DNA of 36,045 bases from NCBI RefSeq assembly GCF_000328305.2, contig NZ_ANPE02000123.1, positions 1 to 36,045 of the forward strand, given 5' to 3'. A model generated the notes under the pieces. That model was given only the letters and a program-made list of their open reading frames with translations, did no database searches and was not told where the DNA came from. Source of the stretch: Arthrobacter crystallopoietes BAB-32. GTDB taxonomy: Bacteria > Actinomycetota > Actinomycetes > Actinomycetales > Micrococcaceae. This document shows positions 14,580 to 23,019 of the stretch, piece after piece. The translations under genes were made by a program, and so were the position numbers. Each line of letters begins with the position of its first letter. The stretch's first letter is position 1.

Positions 14580-15818
14580 ATGCGAGCCGCAGTGAAAGCC
14601 CTCGACCTGCATATCGCCCTTGCCGGGGCGGTCGATCCGATCTGGCGCGACGTGCGGGTGCCGGCCAGCCTGACGCTGCCGGAACTGCACCGCGTCATCC
14701 AGCTGGCGTTCGACTGGGAGGACCGGCACCTCCACTTGTTCCGGTCTGCCGGCCCCGGCGGGCACGAGCGCTACTTCGCCGGAGACGTGGAGACCGCCCT
14801 GGAGCTGGGCATGGAGTCGGCCGATGGCTTCACGCTTGAGGATGTTTTCGCGAACCGGAACACGCAGCTGGTTTACGAATACGACTTCGGCGACTGCTGG
14901 CTGCACGAGATCGAGGTGACCGGACACGCCGTCGTTCCTGCCGGGGAGCTGGTCTGCCTGGCCGGAGCCAACCGCGGTCCGGTCGAGGACTCCGGCGGGG
15001 TGGACGGCTATGCCCGGCTGTGTGCGGCGGCCCAGGATCCGGCGGACCCGGAGCATGCGGCCGTGCAGGAATGGCTGTACGGCGTGGTGGGCGACCTGTC
15101 CTTCGATCCGGCCTGCTTCGACCAGGCCCAGGTAAACCGGCGGCTGACCCGGCTGGGGCTGCGCTGGTCCGATGCCCCGCCGACGGCTGAGGAAGTCGCC
15201 GAGGTGGTTAGGCCGGTGAAATGGCTGCTGCAGCGCGTCGGCCCGGAGGGGCTGGAGCTGACCAAGGACGGCTACCTCCGCCCCGCGGTGGTGCAGGAGG
15301 CGGTGGTGGCCTTGGGGCTGGCCGGCCGGCTCTACGGCAAGGCCAACCGCGAGATCAATACCCGCGAAATCCTGGGGCTGCGCCGCCAGGTGCAGGAGTG
15401 GGGGCTGCTGCGCAAGTACAAGGGGAAGCTGCTGCGTACGCCGGCGGGCCGGGAGTATTGCGACGACGACGAAGGGCTCTGGCATTACCTTGCGTCCCGC
15501 ATGGCCAAGCCGGGAAGCATCGGCGGGGACTTCCTGCACCGGCTGTTCACCGAGTGGCTTGTGGAGAACCAGTTGCCGCCGGTGTCGGTCCGGGGCGAGA
15601 TCCTGGTCGAGATCATGACGGCCGAAGGCTTCCACGGACCGGACCAGCGGCCGCTCGCGCTGCCTGCCGGGCGGGACTTGGCACGGCAAATGGCAGCCAC
15701 TTTCGGGCACCTCAATATCTACCTGCCGTCGGGCCGGCCCTGGCTGAGCCAGGAACTCTCCGAAGCGGGCATGAAATTCCTGCTGGAGGTCCAGCGGCGG
15801 CAGAATAGTCTTCGATGA
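14580..15818 (+). CDS. Plasmid pRiA4b ORF-3-like protein with a long C-terminal domain
   Basis: 412 aa. The N-terminal half (to about residue 175) matches the pRiA4b ORF-3 family: DPIWRDVRVPASLTLPELHRVIQLAF, WEDRHLHLF and YEYDFGDCWLHEIEV are its hallmark segments. The function of this family is not established. The C-terminal 230 residues (RPVKWLLQRVGPEGLELTKDGYL onward) look like a separate, mostly helical domain, possibly winged-helix, which I do not recognise. A second ATG at 14580 was chosen over 14571 because CACAAT (14567-14572) sits 7 nt before it like the -10 of a leaderless transcript. The stop overlaps the thioesterase start by 4 bp (ATGA). Confidence 0.8.
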   Translation: MRAAVKALDLHIALAGAVDPIWRDVRVPASLTLPELHRVIQLAFDWEDRHLHLFRSAGPGGHERYFAGDVETALELGMESADGFTLEDVFANRNTQLVYEYDFGDCWLHEIEVTGHAVVPAGELVCLAGANRGPVEDSGGVDGYARLCAAAQDPADPEHAAVQEWLYGVVGDLSFDPACFDQAQVNRRLTRLGLRWSDAPPTAEEVAEVVRPVKWLLQRVGPEGLELTKDGYLRPAVVQEAVVALGLAGRLYGKANREINTREILGLRRQVQEWGLLRKYKGKLLRTPAGREYCDDDEGLWHYLASRMAKPGSIGGDFLHRLFTEWLVENQLPPVSVRGEILVEIMTAEGFHGPDQRPLALPAGRDLARQMAATFGHLNIYLPSGRPWLSQELSEAGMKFLLEVQRRQNSLR

Positions 15819-16321
15819 CTGAAACAACCGCCGCGAACCGCAACCCCAGCGGCCAGGTGGCAGGCTTGCGGCTGAGCTGCAACGTGCCGATGCGCTGGGG
15901 AGACATGGATGCCTACGGGCACATCAACAACGTGGAGATCCTGCGCATCCTCGAGGAAGCCCGCATCCACGCCTTCGGCCCGCCGGCCGGCACCGGCGGG
16001 GAGGGGCTGGAGGTGGACCTGCCGGTCTTCTCGGACCTGCCCGACGGGACGCAGGCGCTGGTGGTCGAGCACCGGGTGAAATATGTCCGGCCGCTGAACT
16101 ACCGGAACATCCCGGCGCACGTCGAGGTCTGGATCAGCGCGCTGAAGGCTGCGAGCCTGACCGTCGCCTACCTGATCAAGGACCCGGTGACGATGGATGA
16201 GTGCGTGAAGGCCGAGACAACGCTGGCGTTCTTCAATGAGGCCACCAGCCGGCTGCTGCGCGTCACCGCGGACCACAAGGAGCGGTTGCAGCCCTACCTC
16301 GGCGAGCCGAACTTCCGCTAG
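15815..16321 (+). CDS. Hotdog-fold acyl-CoA thioesterase (4HBT family)
   Basis: 168-aa cytoplasmic thioesterase that would hydrolyse an acyl-CoA. The signature RWGDMDAYGHINNVEILRILEEAR (about 27-50) carries the catalytic Asp of the 4-hydroxybenzoyl-CoA thioesterase group (Asp32) and the HINN turn. The rest (VEHRVKYVRPLNYRNIPAHVEVW) fits the hotdog beta-sheet. The start overlaps the preceding stop by 4 bp, so translation is coupled. Substrate chain length cannot be read from the sequence. Confidence 0.88.
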   Translation: MTETTAANRNPSGQVAGLRLSCNVPMRWGDMDAYGHINNVEILRILEEARIHAFGPPAGTGGEGLEVDLPVFSDLPDGTQALVVEHRVKYVRPLNYRNIPAHVEVWISALKAASLTVAYLIKDPVTMDECVKAETTLAFFNEATSRLLRVTADHKERLQPYLGEPNFR

Positions 16322-16408
16322 CCGCCCGGGCGGCAACGGTCGGAGGAGGCCCGGGCGGGGTTGGCAGACCGGCTGGACACGGGCCGGACGGGCGCCGAGA
16401 CTGGGCCC

Positions 16409-16960
16409 ATGGCGGCAGTATCCGGGGAACAGCGCATTATGACGATCGGCCACGGCACGAGCAGCGCGGCCGAACTGACCGACCTGCTGGCCGGAGCCGG
16501 AGTGGACTTGCTGGTGGACGTGCGCCGCTTCCCGGGGAGCCGGAAGCATCCGGATATGGCGAAGGATGCACTGGCGTCGTGGCTGCCGGAGGCCGGCGTC
16601 GCGTACCGCTGGGAAGAGGAGCTGGGTGGCCGCCGCCGGATTCCGGCGGGCGAACCGGAACCCGATAGCTGGTGGAAGGTCGCGGCCTTCAGGGCCTATG
16701 CCGCGTACACCCGGACTCCGGAATTCGCTGCCGGGCTGCGCCGGCTGCTGCAGGACGCTTCGGCCGCCAGGCCCGCGATCATGTGCAGCGAGACCGTCTG
16801 GTGGCGCTGCCACCGCCGGCTCATTTCCGACGTCCTGGTCCTGCAGCACGGGGTGGACGTGGTCCACCTGATGCCGGGCGGCAAGACCTCGGCGCACCGT
16901 CCGTCGGAAGGAGCGCGCCGCACGCCAGCCGGCTTGGTGTGGGACGGCCCGGCGCAATGA
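16409..16960 (+). CDS. DUF488-family protein
   Basis: About 183 aa. Family hallmarks: TIGHGTSSAAELTDLLAGAGVDLLVDVRRFPGSRKHP near the N-terminus and MCSETVWWRCHRRLISDVL in the second half, where the conserved CxE...CHR cluster suggests a metal or catalytic site. The biochemical role of DUF488 is not known. Start choice: ATG 16409 has GAGACT 6 nt upstream (leaderless-like); ATG 16439 (MTIGHG) with GGGGAA about 9 nt upstream is an equal alternative. The downstream end faces the DoxX gene across a strong hairpin. Confidence 0.82.
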   Translation: MAAVSGEQRIMTIGHGTSSAAELTDLLAGAGVDLLVDVRRFPGSRKHPDMAKDALASWLPEAGVAYRWEEELGGRRRIPAGEPEPDSWWKVAAFRAYAAYTRTPEFAAGLRRLLQDASAARPAIMCSETVWWRCHRRLISDVLVLQHGVDVVHLMPGGKTSAHRPSEGARRTPAGLVWDGPAQ

Positions 16961-16962
16961 AA

Positions 16963-17034
16963 AACGCGCCCGCAGCCAGGGCCGATGCTCCCGGTCAAAC
17001 CGGCGGGATCGGGGGCCATGGCTGCGGACGCGTT
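16963..17034. terminator. 21-bp imperfect hairpin, bidirectional terminator
   Basis: Arms 16963-16983 and 17014-17034 pair over 21 positions with two mismatches around a 30-nt loop. It lies between the convergent DUF488 gene (stop 16960) and DoxX gene (stop 17066). Like the other terminators here it lacks a clear T-tract. Confidence 0.65.
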
Positions 17035-17065
17035 CCCCGGGAAAGGGGCGCCGAAGCGGCGTAGG

Positions 17066-17500
17066 TTAGGCGAGGACGGCCAGCTTGGAGTCCTTGCGGC
17101 CGAACAGCGCGTGGTCGACCGAGACGCGGCCCGGGCCCACGAGGGCGATGGCCAGCGCGGCGGCAGCCAGCAGCAGCACCAGTTCGTAGCCGCCGTTCAT
17201 GGCGTAGACGCCCGCCGGAGCGTGCACCAGGAATAGCGCGCCCAGCATGTCGAGCATCAGCAGGATGGCCAGCGGGCGGGTGAGCACACCCAGGATCAGG
17301 GCGATGCCGCCGGCGAGTTCCAGCACGGCGACGATCGGTGCAGCGATCTCGGCAGCCGGGACGCCCATCTGGCCGAAGGAGGCCTGCGTGCCGGCAATCG
17401 TCCACTCGTTGAACTTCTGCCAGCCGTGGGCCGTAAAGAGGAAGCCGAGGACGACGCGCAGGATCGTGCGGGCGGTGGTGTTCAAAGCGGGATTCTTCAT
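17066..17500 (-). CDS. DoxX-family membrane protein
   Basis: 144-aa inner-membrane protein with four hydrophobic helices. The DoxX pattern is seen in ILRVVLGFLFTAHGWQKF, PIVAVLELAGGIALILGVLTRPLAILLMLDMLGALFLVH and the C-terminal YELVLLLAAAALAIALVGPGRVSVD. DoxX proteins are linked to thiol and oxidant stress and to quinone detoxification clusters; in Mycobacterium a DoxX protein works with SodA and SseA. ATG 17500 was chosen with GGTGA 7 nt upstream; upstream codons to 17554 look untranslated. The promoter, about 65-110 bp upstream, has the same paired operators as the FMN-reductase gene. Confidence 0.88.
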   Translation of the reverse strand: MKNPALNTTARTILRVVLGFLFTAHGWQKFNEWTIAGTQASFGQMGVPAAEIAAPIVAVLELAGGIALILGVLTRPLAILLMLDMLGALFLVHAPAGVYAMNGGYELVLLLAAAALAIALVGPGRVSVDHALFGRKDSKLAVLA

Positions 17501-17565
17501 GATGTTTTCACCGTTTCGTGTGGTCAGTGGAGCGGCCCATGGAACGAGCGACAAGCATCAGTTGA

Positions 17566-17611
17566 TTGACGCTTCAATAAAATAGTCGCAACTGATCAGT
17601 TGAAGTGTCAA
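17566..17611 (-). promoter_or_regulatory. DoxX promoter with two TTGA-N4-TCAA operators
   Basis: On the minus strand a perfect -35 TTGACA (17606-17611) and GACTAT (17582-17587) are spaced 18 bp. One palindrome (17600-17611, TTGAAGTGTCAA on the plus strand) covers the -35, and another (17566-17577, TTGACGCTTCAA) covers the expected transcription start. A third palindrome, CAACTGATCAGTTG (17589-17602), fills the spacer. The geometry matches 9217-9259. Confidence 0.7.
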
Positions 17612-17745
17612 GTTTTGTTTCTGTCGTGTGGGTCACGCTAACGACGGCGACGCTCGCCTCCGCCGCTGGGGGCACCGGGCGCAGCATTCAGTTGCGCCTG
17701 CTACAGTCCGCAGCGGTAACAGTTGCCGCCAAGACGAGGACACTG

Positions 17746-18504
17746 ATGGACCTGAACGACCTGCAGGGCTTTGCCGCCGAATGGTGGGCCCGGATCCTGG
17801 CCGGCTTCCGGCGCGACCCCGGCCTCGAGCCAACAGCGCTGGAGCTGGGAGTCATCCTTGCGGTGGCGCTCGCGGTCTCCGTGCCGCGGGCGAACTGGCG
17901 GTACTTCGGGCTGTTCGTGACCGCGGTGCATGAACTGGGGCACGCTTTTGCCGCCTTGACGACCGGCCGGCTCGTGCGGGGCATCCACCTGCGGTTCGAC
18001 CAATCCGGCGCCATGATGAGCCGTGCATCCAGTGGGGCCCGCGCGGTGTGGACCGGGTTCTGGGGGTATCCCGTTCCTGCCGTCGTCGGCTGCGTCCTGG
18101 TCTGGGCTTCCTTCAGCGGCTGGTCCTCGTTCGCGCTCTCCGTCAGCGCCTTGCTGCTGCTGCTGACGTTGCTGTTCATCCGCAACGGGCAAGGCATCGT
18201 GATCGCCGTCGGCCTTGCGCTGGCCTCCGGACTGCTTGTCTGGTTCGCTCCGGCGGCGTGGCTGGGCCACGTGACCCTGGCGATCGGCATCGGCCTGCTG
18301 GTGGGTGCAGTCCGCGACTGGCTCAATCTGCTCAGCGTCCACACCCGGAGGCGGCAGCAGTTGGCGAATTCCGATGCCTTCATTCTCGCGCGGCGGACCG
18401 GGCTTCCGGCGATCCTGTGGCTGGCGGGGTTCGCCGTCGTCATTGCCGCCTGCTGCCTGCTCGCCGTGGCAGCCATAGCCGCAGCGGCGGGCCTGCTGGC
18501 CTGA
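17746..18504 (+). CDS. M50-like membrane metalloprotease
   Basis: 252-aa polytopic membrane protein with the zinc motif HELGH (His62, Glu63, His66) inside VTAVHELGHAFAALTTG, typical of site-2-protease-like M50B proteins of actinobacteria. About six hydrophobic segments follow, one containing RNGQGIVIAVG and a later LLVGAVRDWLNLLSVHTRRRQQ that could supply the third zinc ligand Asp (RDW). ATG 17746 was chosen with ACGAGGA 5 nt upstream; the frame is open to 17605 but that stretch covers the DoxX promoter. A substrate is not evident; neighbours give no hint. Confidence 0.83.
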   Translation: MDLNDLQGFAAEWWARILAGFRRDPGLEPTALELGVILAVALAVSVPRANWRYFGLFVTAVHELGHAFAALTTGRLVRGIHLRFDQSGAMMSRASSGARAVWTGFWGYPVPAVVGCVLVWASFSGWSSFALSVSALLLLLTLLFIRNGQGIVIAVGLALASGLLVWFAPAAWLGHVTLAIGIGLLVGAVRDWLNLLSVHTRRRQQLANSDAFILARRTGLPAILWLAGFAVVIAACCLLAVAAIAAAAGLLA

Positions 18505-18598
18505 CGCGCCGCCTCGTACACCACGGCAGACCCTCAGCAGTCTTGCTGTTTCGCGCCAAGGCCTTTTCTCGTGCTGCTGCCGTGGCTAGGCTCAACCC

Positions 18599-18937
18599 AT
18601 GAACGAGTCGAAAGCGCATAATGAGCTGCCCCTGCCGGACTACGACCATATTCCGCAAGGCACCCTGCCAACACGGATCACCGGGTTGAGCGAGCAGCAG
18701 GTGGCAGAGCTGCTGGACTATGAGAAAGCCCACGGCAACCGGCTGCCGGTCGTGCAGGTCCTGCAGCAGCGGATAGAAGCCCTGCGCAACGGGGCCGAGC
18801 CGAGCGGGACCGCTAACCCGGACACTCCCGAAGTCAGCCAAGCCCACGGCGGCTCACCGGTGCGCCCGGAGACGGCCGGCCCGCCCGTTAACCCGCCTTC
18901 GCAGGGCGTGCCGACCAACCCGTCGCAGCCGCGCTGA
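18599..18937 (+). CDS. Small conserved actinobacterial protein (LPDYD domain)
   Basis: 112 aa: an N-terminal block of about 55 residues (LPLPDYDHIPQGTLPTRITGLSEQQVAELLDYEKAHGNRLPVVQVLQQRI), which I have seen in actinobacterial proteins of unknown function, then a Gly/Pro/Ser-rich tail without structure. No signal peptide or membrane segment. TAGGCT (18587-18592) lies 6 nt before the ATG with no ribosome site, so it is probably leaderless. Function is unknown. Confidence 0.72.
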   Translation: MNESKAHNELPLPDYDHIPQGTLPTRITGLSEQQVAELLDYEKAHGNRLPVVQVLQQRIEALRNGAEPSGTANPDTPEVSQAHGGSPVRPETAGPPVNPPSQGVPTNPSQPR

Positions 18938-19016
18938 GGAATCTGCCGGCCACACCCGAAAGCGGGAATTATTGGCTGTCGCCGTGCGTTGTCCGGGGCG
19001 ACGAGGAAAATAGATG

Positions 19017-19044
19017 TTGATTTATCCGTTTAGGACGCTAAAAT
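19017..19044 (+). promoter_or_regulatory. Strong sigma-70-type promoter of the DUF4193 gene
   Basis: TTGATT (19017-19022) and TAAAAT (19039-19044) with a 16-bp spacer in an AT-rich pocket, giving a leader of about 45 nt before the ATG at 19095. One of the best promoter matches in the window, which fits a highly expressed gene. Confidence 0.65.
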
Positions 19045-19094
19045 GGGCCGACACCTCGTCAATACGACAACAGCTTCAGGAGTTCTAGACCCGC

Positions 19095-19397
19095 ATGGCA
19101 ACCGACTACGACGCACCCCGCAACAAGGACGAAGACCAGAATAACGAGTCCCTGGAAGCGCTGCAGGCTCAGCGCGGCGGCGGAGCGAAAACCGCAATCA
19201 TCGATGTTGAGGATTCGGATACCGCTGAAGGCATCGACCTCCCCGGTGCCGACCTTTCCGGCGAGGAACTGGTAGTCCAGGTGGTCCCGCCCCGCGAGGA
19301 CGAATTCACCTGCGCTTCCTGCTTCCTGGTCCGCCACCGCAGCCAGGTAGCCCGCGAAAAGAACGGCGAGCAGTACTGCCGCGACTGCGAAGGCTAA
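19095..19397 (+). CDS. DUF4193 zinc-ribbon-like protein
   Basis: 100-aa acidic protein with N-terminus MATDYDAPRNKDED and two Cys pairs, FTCASC (Cys73, Cys76) and YCRDC (Cys95, Cys98), that would bind one zinc. This layout and the PREDEFTC segment are diagnostic of the actinobacterial DUF4193 family, whose role is not established. AGGAG lies 12 nt before the ATG, rather far, so the strong promoter probably matters more than the ribosome site. Followed by a clean terminator. Confidence 0.88.
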   Translation: MATDYDAPRNKDEDQNNESLEALQAQRGGGAKTAIIDVEDSDTAEGIDLPGADLSGEELVVQVVPPREDEFTCASCFLVRHRSQVAREKNGEQYCRDCEG

Positions 19398-19418
19398 GCC
19401 TCCGCCGCACCATCAATC

Positions 19419-19450
19419 CAAACCCCGTGCTGGTCCCAGCGCGGGGTTTG
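19419..19450. terminator. Bidirectional terminator after the DUF4193 gene
   Basis: Stem of about 13-14 bp (left arm from 19419, right arm ending 19450) with one G-T pair and a 4-nt loop, followed by TTGTTGG. It separates the DUF4193 gene (stop 19397) from the convergent multicopper gene (stop 19475). Confidence 0.75.
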
Positions 19451-19474
19451 TTGGTGGATGGCCCGTTGGGGCCG

Positions 19475-22108
19475 TCATTCGACGTCGATGAATCCCAGCG
19501 CCCCGCGCTCGGCATCGACCAGGGCATGGCTGAGGAAGGTGTAGCGGCCGGGCTTCGCGAACTCCAGCTCGGCAAAGCCGCCTTGGGCAGCGGACAAATC
19601 CAGGGCCTGCGCCCCGCCCTGCCCCGGATTGTCCGGCTCCAGCAGCCACGCGCCTTCCTTGAAGACAGCGTCGAACTGGCCGCCGATGACATGGAAGCTT
19701 GTCCCGCGGGAGGGCCCGGCATTGAGGACCCAGATCCGCACGCGCTCCCCGGCAGCGGCCGCGAGCGGGTGGTGCCGATACTGAGTGGCGTGGCCGTTGA
19801 ACATCACAATGTCCGGCTCCTCGGCCTGGATTTTGCCGACATTGACCGGCGCGTCCGGTTCGCCGAGGTAGGTCTCGGACTGGACCAGCAGGAACTCGCG
19901 GTCAACGTCCGGCAGGCCGGGCGGATCGATAAGGACCGCACCGAACAGCCCGGCGGCAATATGCGCCGAGACCGGTGCGGTGCCGCAGTGGTAGAGCCAG
20001 ATTCCAGACCGGCTGGCAGTGAACTCGTAGACCAGCGATTCTCCCGGTGGAATGGTGCGCATCGGCTCATCCGGCGAGACGGCGCCGGCATGGTAATCCA
20101 CCGAGTGGCCCATGCTGCCGCGGTTGACCAGCGTGATCTCGAATCTGTCGCCGACCTTCCCGCGCAACGTCGGCCCCATCACCCTGCCGTTGAACGTCCA
20201 GGCCTGCTGCCGGACATCCGGTGCAACTTCCTGGGCCAGTTCCTCCACGTCCAGGGTCAGCCGATGGGTTGTGCCCTCTGCCGCCGGTTCCAGGTCGGCG
20301 GCCCGCGGAACGTAATCCGTGCCCGGAGGCGCCAGGAAATCGATGGACGGCACCGCACCGCCGTCGTTAGCGGTATGCCCCGTGTGGCCCGACGCGGGCG
20401 CCTCCTCCCCGGACGCTGGTCCGCCGATGACATTGACGTCGAAGACCATTCCCTGGCTGCGGTGCCCGACCACGGTGCACCAGCCGTCCACGTCCGCGCC
20501 GATAATGCCGGCGTCGATGGTCGCGGATTCGCCCGGATGCAGCCGGCCGGACTCCGGGCCCGTCACCAACCGCAGGTCATGCACCGTGGAGGGGTCGTCG
20601 TTGGTCAGCTCGATGACCAGCCGGTTTCCCGCCGGAACCTCCACCGAGGACGGGGTGAAGCGCATGTCCGCTGCGGAGACCCGGACCGTGGTGGTTTCGC
20701 CGGTCGGCGCCACAGTGGCGGCCTGCCGGGCGCCCCCGGAAAGTGCACCGGGTTCGAGCGCGATCCCGCTGAGCGTGCCCAGGAGCACCAGCACCAGCCC
20801 GGACGCGCCCCACGCCAGGTGGTTAGCCGGCTTGGGCGCCTGGCCGGTCTGCAGCGGCAGCGGCTTGCCGGCGTTGGCCATCATCGCCTTGCGCCCTGCC
20901 ACGGAGATCCTGACGGAGCGGAACATCAGCGGCAGGAACGAGGCGAAGGCCAGCAGGATGAGCACGGAGACGATCACGCGGGCCCAGCCCGGGACCGGCA
21001 GCAGGCAGACCACCAGGCCACAATTTACGACGGCGAGGCGCAGCATTGCGGCGCGGCCCATCTCCGCGCCGGCCGCCTTGACGGTGGCAGGGCCGCCGCC
21101 CATGATCGTCGGCATCAGGTAGGCCATGACACCGAGCAGGACCTGCGCCACGAAACCTGCGGCGAACGGGACAGTCAGCGCTTCCAGCCGCGCCGGCTCG
21201 AGCGGCCCGTTCAGCAGCACCGCGGCCAGTGCGATCAGTGAACCAGCCAGCCACAACAGGCCCGCGCCGACGGACAGTGCAGGGAAATCGGTAGGCGGAC
21301 TGGCTACGGCGCAGCGGACGAAGTGCACGCCGATGTAGCCGATGCCCAGCACGTACAGCACCACGCCGAAGGCAGCGGCCGGAGCGAGCCCGGCGAGGGC
21401 ACCAAGCACGCAGACCGCCAGGCCTGCGGCCATGGCGACCAGGCTGCGCCAGCCGGCCACCTCCATCCCGACGGTCATCCGCGTGCGCAGGATGGTCGGC
21501 CACAGCGTAATGAGCGTCCCGACCATGGTCAGTCCGACGAAGCCCAGCAGGTTGGTGGCCTGGTGGGCGAGCAGGAAGCGGGCGTGCGCGGCGTCGTCGA
21601 GCCCGTAGGCCATCACCGCGCCGAAGGCCGCGCCCACCGGAAGCAGCAGCGCGGCGGCGATATAGAACCTGACCGTGGTGGAGAACCGGGCCGGCAAGGC
21701 CCGCCGCAACTGCAGCATCAGGTGCACGGCATGCCAGGCCACCGCCCCGCCCACCAGCACGGCGCCGGCCAGGGTCAGCGGCCAGATGCCAGGGAGGATG
21801 CCCGCGATCGTCACCACGATGCCGGCGTTCATGATCCGGAGCCGCAGCAGCTGCACACGCCGGGCGGAATCCGGCAGCCGGTTCTTCAGCAGGGCCTCGG
21901 TAAAGTGCTGGCTCCAGATGAGGATGGAGTTCGTGACCATGCCCAGCGTGAACATGTGGACCAGCAGCCAGCGCGATTCCGGGACGAACGGGTGCACGAA
22001 GGCCAGCACGATCAGCAGCACGAACCAGACAGTGACCGGCAGGCTGGCCTTGCGGTGCCAGGAGGCGCGGGCGGATTTGGCGGGACGGGTCGGTGCAGGC
22101 AGGGTCAT
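19475..22108 (-). CDS. Membrane-anchored NirK/AniA-like multicopper protein with an extra cupredoxin domain
   Basis: 877 aa in three parts. (1) Residues about 20-440: some ten transmembrane helices with several His (HMFTLGM, QHFTEAL, HAVHLML, AHQATNLLGF), resembling NnrS/oxidase-subunit-like membrane domains. (2) About 480-575: a cupredoxin with a full type 1 set, VHDL ... WCTVVGHRSQGM (His, Cys, His, Met). (3) About 590-877: a two-domain NirK/AniA copper nitrite reductase. Its type 2 ligands His673, His707 and His861, catalytic Asp671 (SVDYH) and His806 (SFHVIG) are all present; type 1 ligands are His668, Cys708 and His716. The axial Met of NirK (HIANGMYG in AniA) is Leu721 here (HIAAGLFG). 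It could reduce nitrite using electrons from the membrane domain; another oxidase activity is possible. No ribosome site is obvious. Confidence 0.85.
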   Translation of the reverse strand: MTLPAPTRPAKSARASWHRKASLPVTVWFVLLIVLAFVHPFVPESRWLLVHMFTLGMVTNSILIWSQHFTEALLKNRLPDSARRVQLLRLRIMNAGIVVTIAGILPGIWPLTLAGAVLVGGAVAWHAVHLMLQLRRALPARFSTTVRFYIAAALLLPVGAAFGAVMAYGLDDAAHARFLLAHQATNLLGFVGLTMVGTLITLWPTILRTRMTVGMEVAGWRSLVAMAAGLAVCVLGALAGLAPAAAFGVVLYVLGIGYIGVHFVRCAVASPPTDFPALSVGAGLLWLAGSLIALAAVLLNGPLEPARLEALTVPFAAGFVAQVLLGVMAYLMPTIMGGGPATVKAAGAEMGRAAMLRLAVVNCGLVVCLLPVPGWARVIVSVLILLAFASFLPLMFRSVRISVAGRKAMMANAGKPLPLQTGQAPKPANHLAWGASGLVLVLLGTLSGIALEPGALSGGARQAATVAPTGETTTVRVSAADMRFTPSSVEVPAGNRLVIELTNDDPSTVHDLRLVTGPESGRLHPGESATIDAGIIGADVDGWCTVVGHRSQGMVFDVNVIGGPASGEEAPASGHTGHTANDGGAVPSIDFLAPPGTDYVPRAADLEPAAEGTTHRLTLDVEELAQEVAPDVRQQAWTFNGRVMGPTLRGKVGDRFEITLVNRGSMGHSVDYHAGAVSPDEPMRTIPPGESLVYEFTASRSGIWLYHCGTAPVSAHIAAGLFGAVLIDPPGLPDVDREFLLVQSETYLGEPDAPVNVGKIQAEEPDIVMFNGHATQYRHHPLAAAAGERVRIWVLNAGPSRGTSFHVIGGQFDAVFKEGAWLLEPDNPGQGGAQALDLSAAQGGFAELEFAKPGRYTFLSHALVDAERGALGFIDVE

Positions 22109-22201
22109 GGGCGCTGGTTTCTTGAGCCGGAACGGAGCACTTCCATTCTAGTGAGCGGGGTCCGCCCTGCTGTCCCGGACCCTGGCCCGCAGCCCGGAGC
22201 G

Positions 22202-23017
22202 TCAGCTGCTGCTGGTCAGGTGGATCGCAGCCTCCGGTGTCGCCACCCGGAAAGAGAAGGACTCTTCGATGTAGAGATGGACGTTGTCGGCATCATGGTG
22301 GTCGTAGCCGAGCGAGAGGTCCTGGCCGGATTCGAACAGGAAATCGCCGCCGCGCAGGCTCATCACGATGGCACCGCGCACGCCCGGGGCCCAGACAATC
22401 GGGCCGTCCAGGATGCGGCGCAGGTGCTCGGCCAGCAGGTAGCCGCCGCGCTCGGCGGTTTCGATGACGGCGGTGTAGTGCCCGGGTCCGAGCGCCAGCC
22501 CGAACGGGCCGCTGATGCCTTCCTTCAGCAACACCGCGACGGCCTTGGCGATCCGCTTCGGATAGTCGTTGAAGTCCTCCACCCGCGGCACCGGATCCAG
22601 CGGCGTTGCCTCCGTGACGCCTTTGATGCCCGCATCCTGCCAGCCGTGGAACACCGCAACATTCTCCGCGCTGGCAATCCGCAGCGCCGCCTCGTTCAGG
22701 TCGGACAGGTCCACGTCCGCGGCGCCGCGGTCATGGTCCAGCAGTTCCCGGCGGGACACCGTGAAGTCCGCCCGCACCTCGACCAGCGGCAGGATCCGCC
22801 GGCGCAGCGCCGAAACGCCCTCGGCCAGCGCGCCCGCGACGTCGTCCGTCCGGCCCAGGTTGGTGGCCGAGTATTCCCAGCCGAACGGCCCCTTGAAATC
22901 GACCAGCTTCCGCGCGCCCAGCGCGACGGTGAGCCGCTGCCTGGCCTCCTCGTCGAGTAGCCGCCAGCCGCCGTCGGAAATCGGTGCGTACTCACGCAGC
23001 AGATGGTTCCTGGCCAT
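22202..23017 (-). CDS. Encapsulin (family 1, linocin M18-like shell protein)
   Basis: 271-aa HK97-fold shell protein that self-assembles into a hollow nanocompartment. Family segments include REYAPISDGGWRLLDEEARQRL at the N-terminus (the region that recruits cargo), LVDFKGPFGWEYSATNLGR, EGVSALRRRILPLVEVRADF and the C-terminal LSLGYDHHDADNVHLYIEESFSFRV. The ATG is 2 nt after the stop of the ferritin-like gene, whose terminal codons (AAG GAG) act as ribosome site, so shell and cargo are translationally coupled. The cargo next door carries a matching targeting tail. Together they would store iron as mineral inside the shell. Confidence 0.95.
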   Translation of the reverse strand: MARNHLLREYAPISDGGWRLLDEEARQRLTVALGARKLVDFKGPFGWEYSATNLGRTDDVAGALAEGVSALRRRILPLVEVRADFTVSRRELLDHDRGAADVDLSDLNEAALRIASAENVAVFHGWQDAGIKGVTEATPLDPVPRVEDFNDYPKRIAKAVAVLLKEGISGPFGLALGPGHYTAVIETAERGGYLLAEHLRRILDGPIVWAPGVRGAIVMSLRGGDFLFESGQDLSLGYDHHDADNVHLYIEESFSFRVATPEAAIHLTSSS

Positions 23018-23019
23018 GG

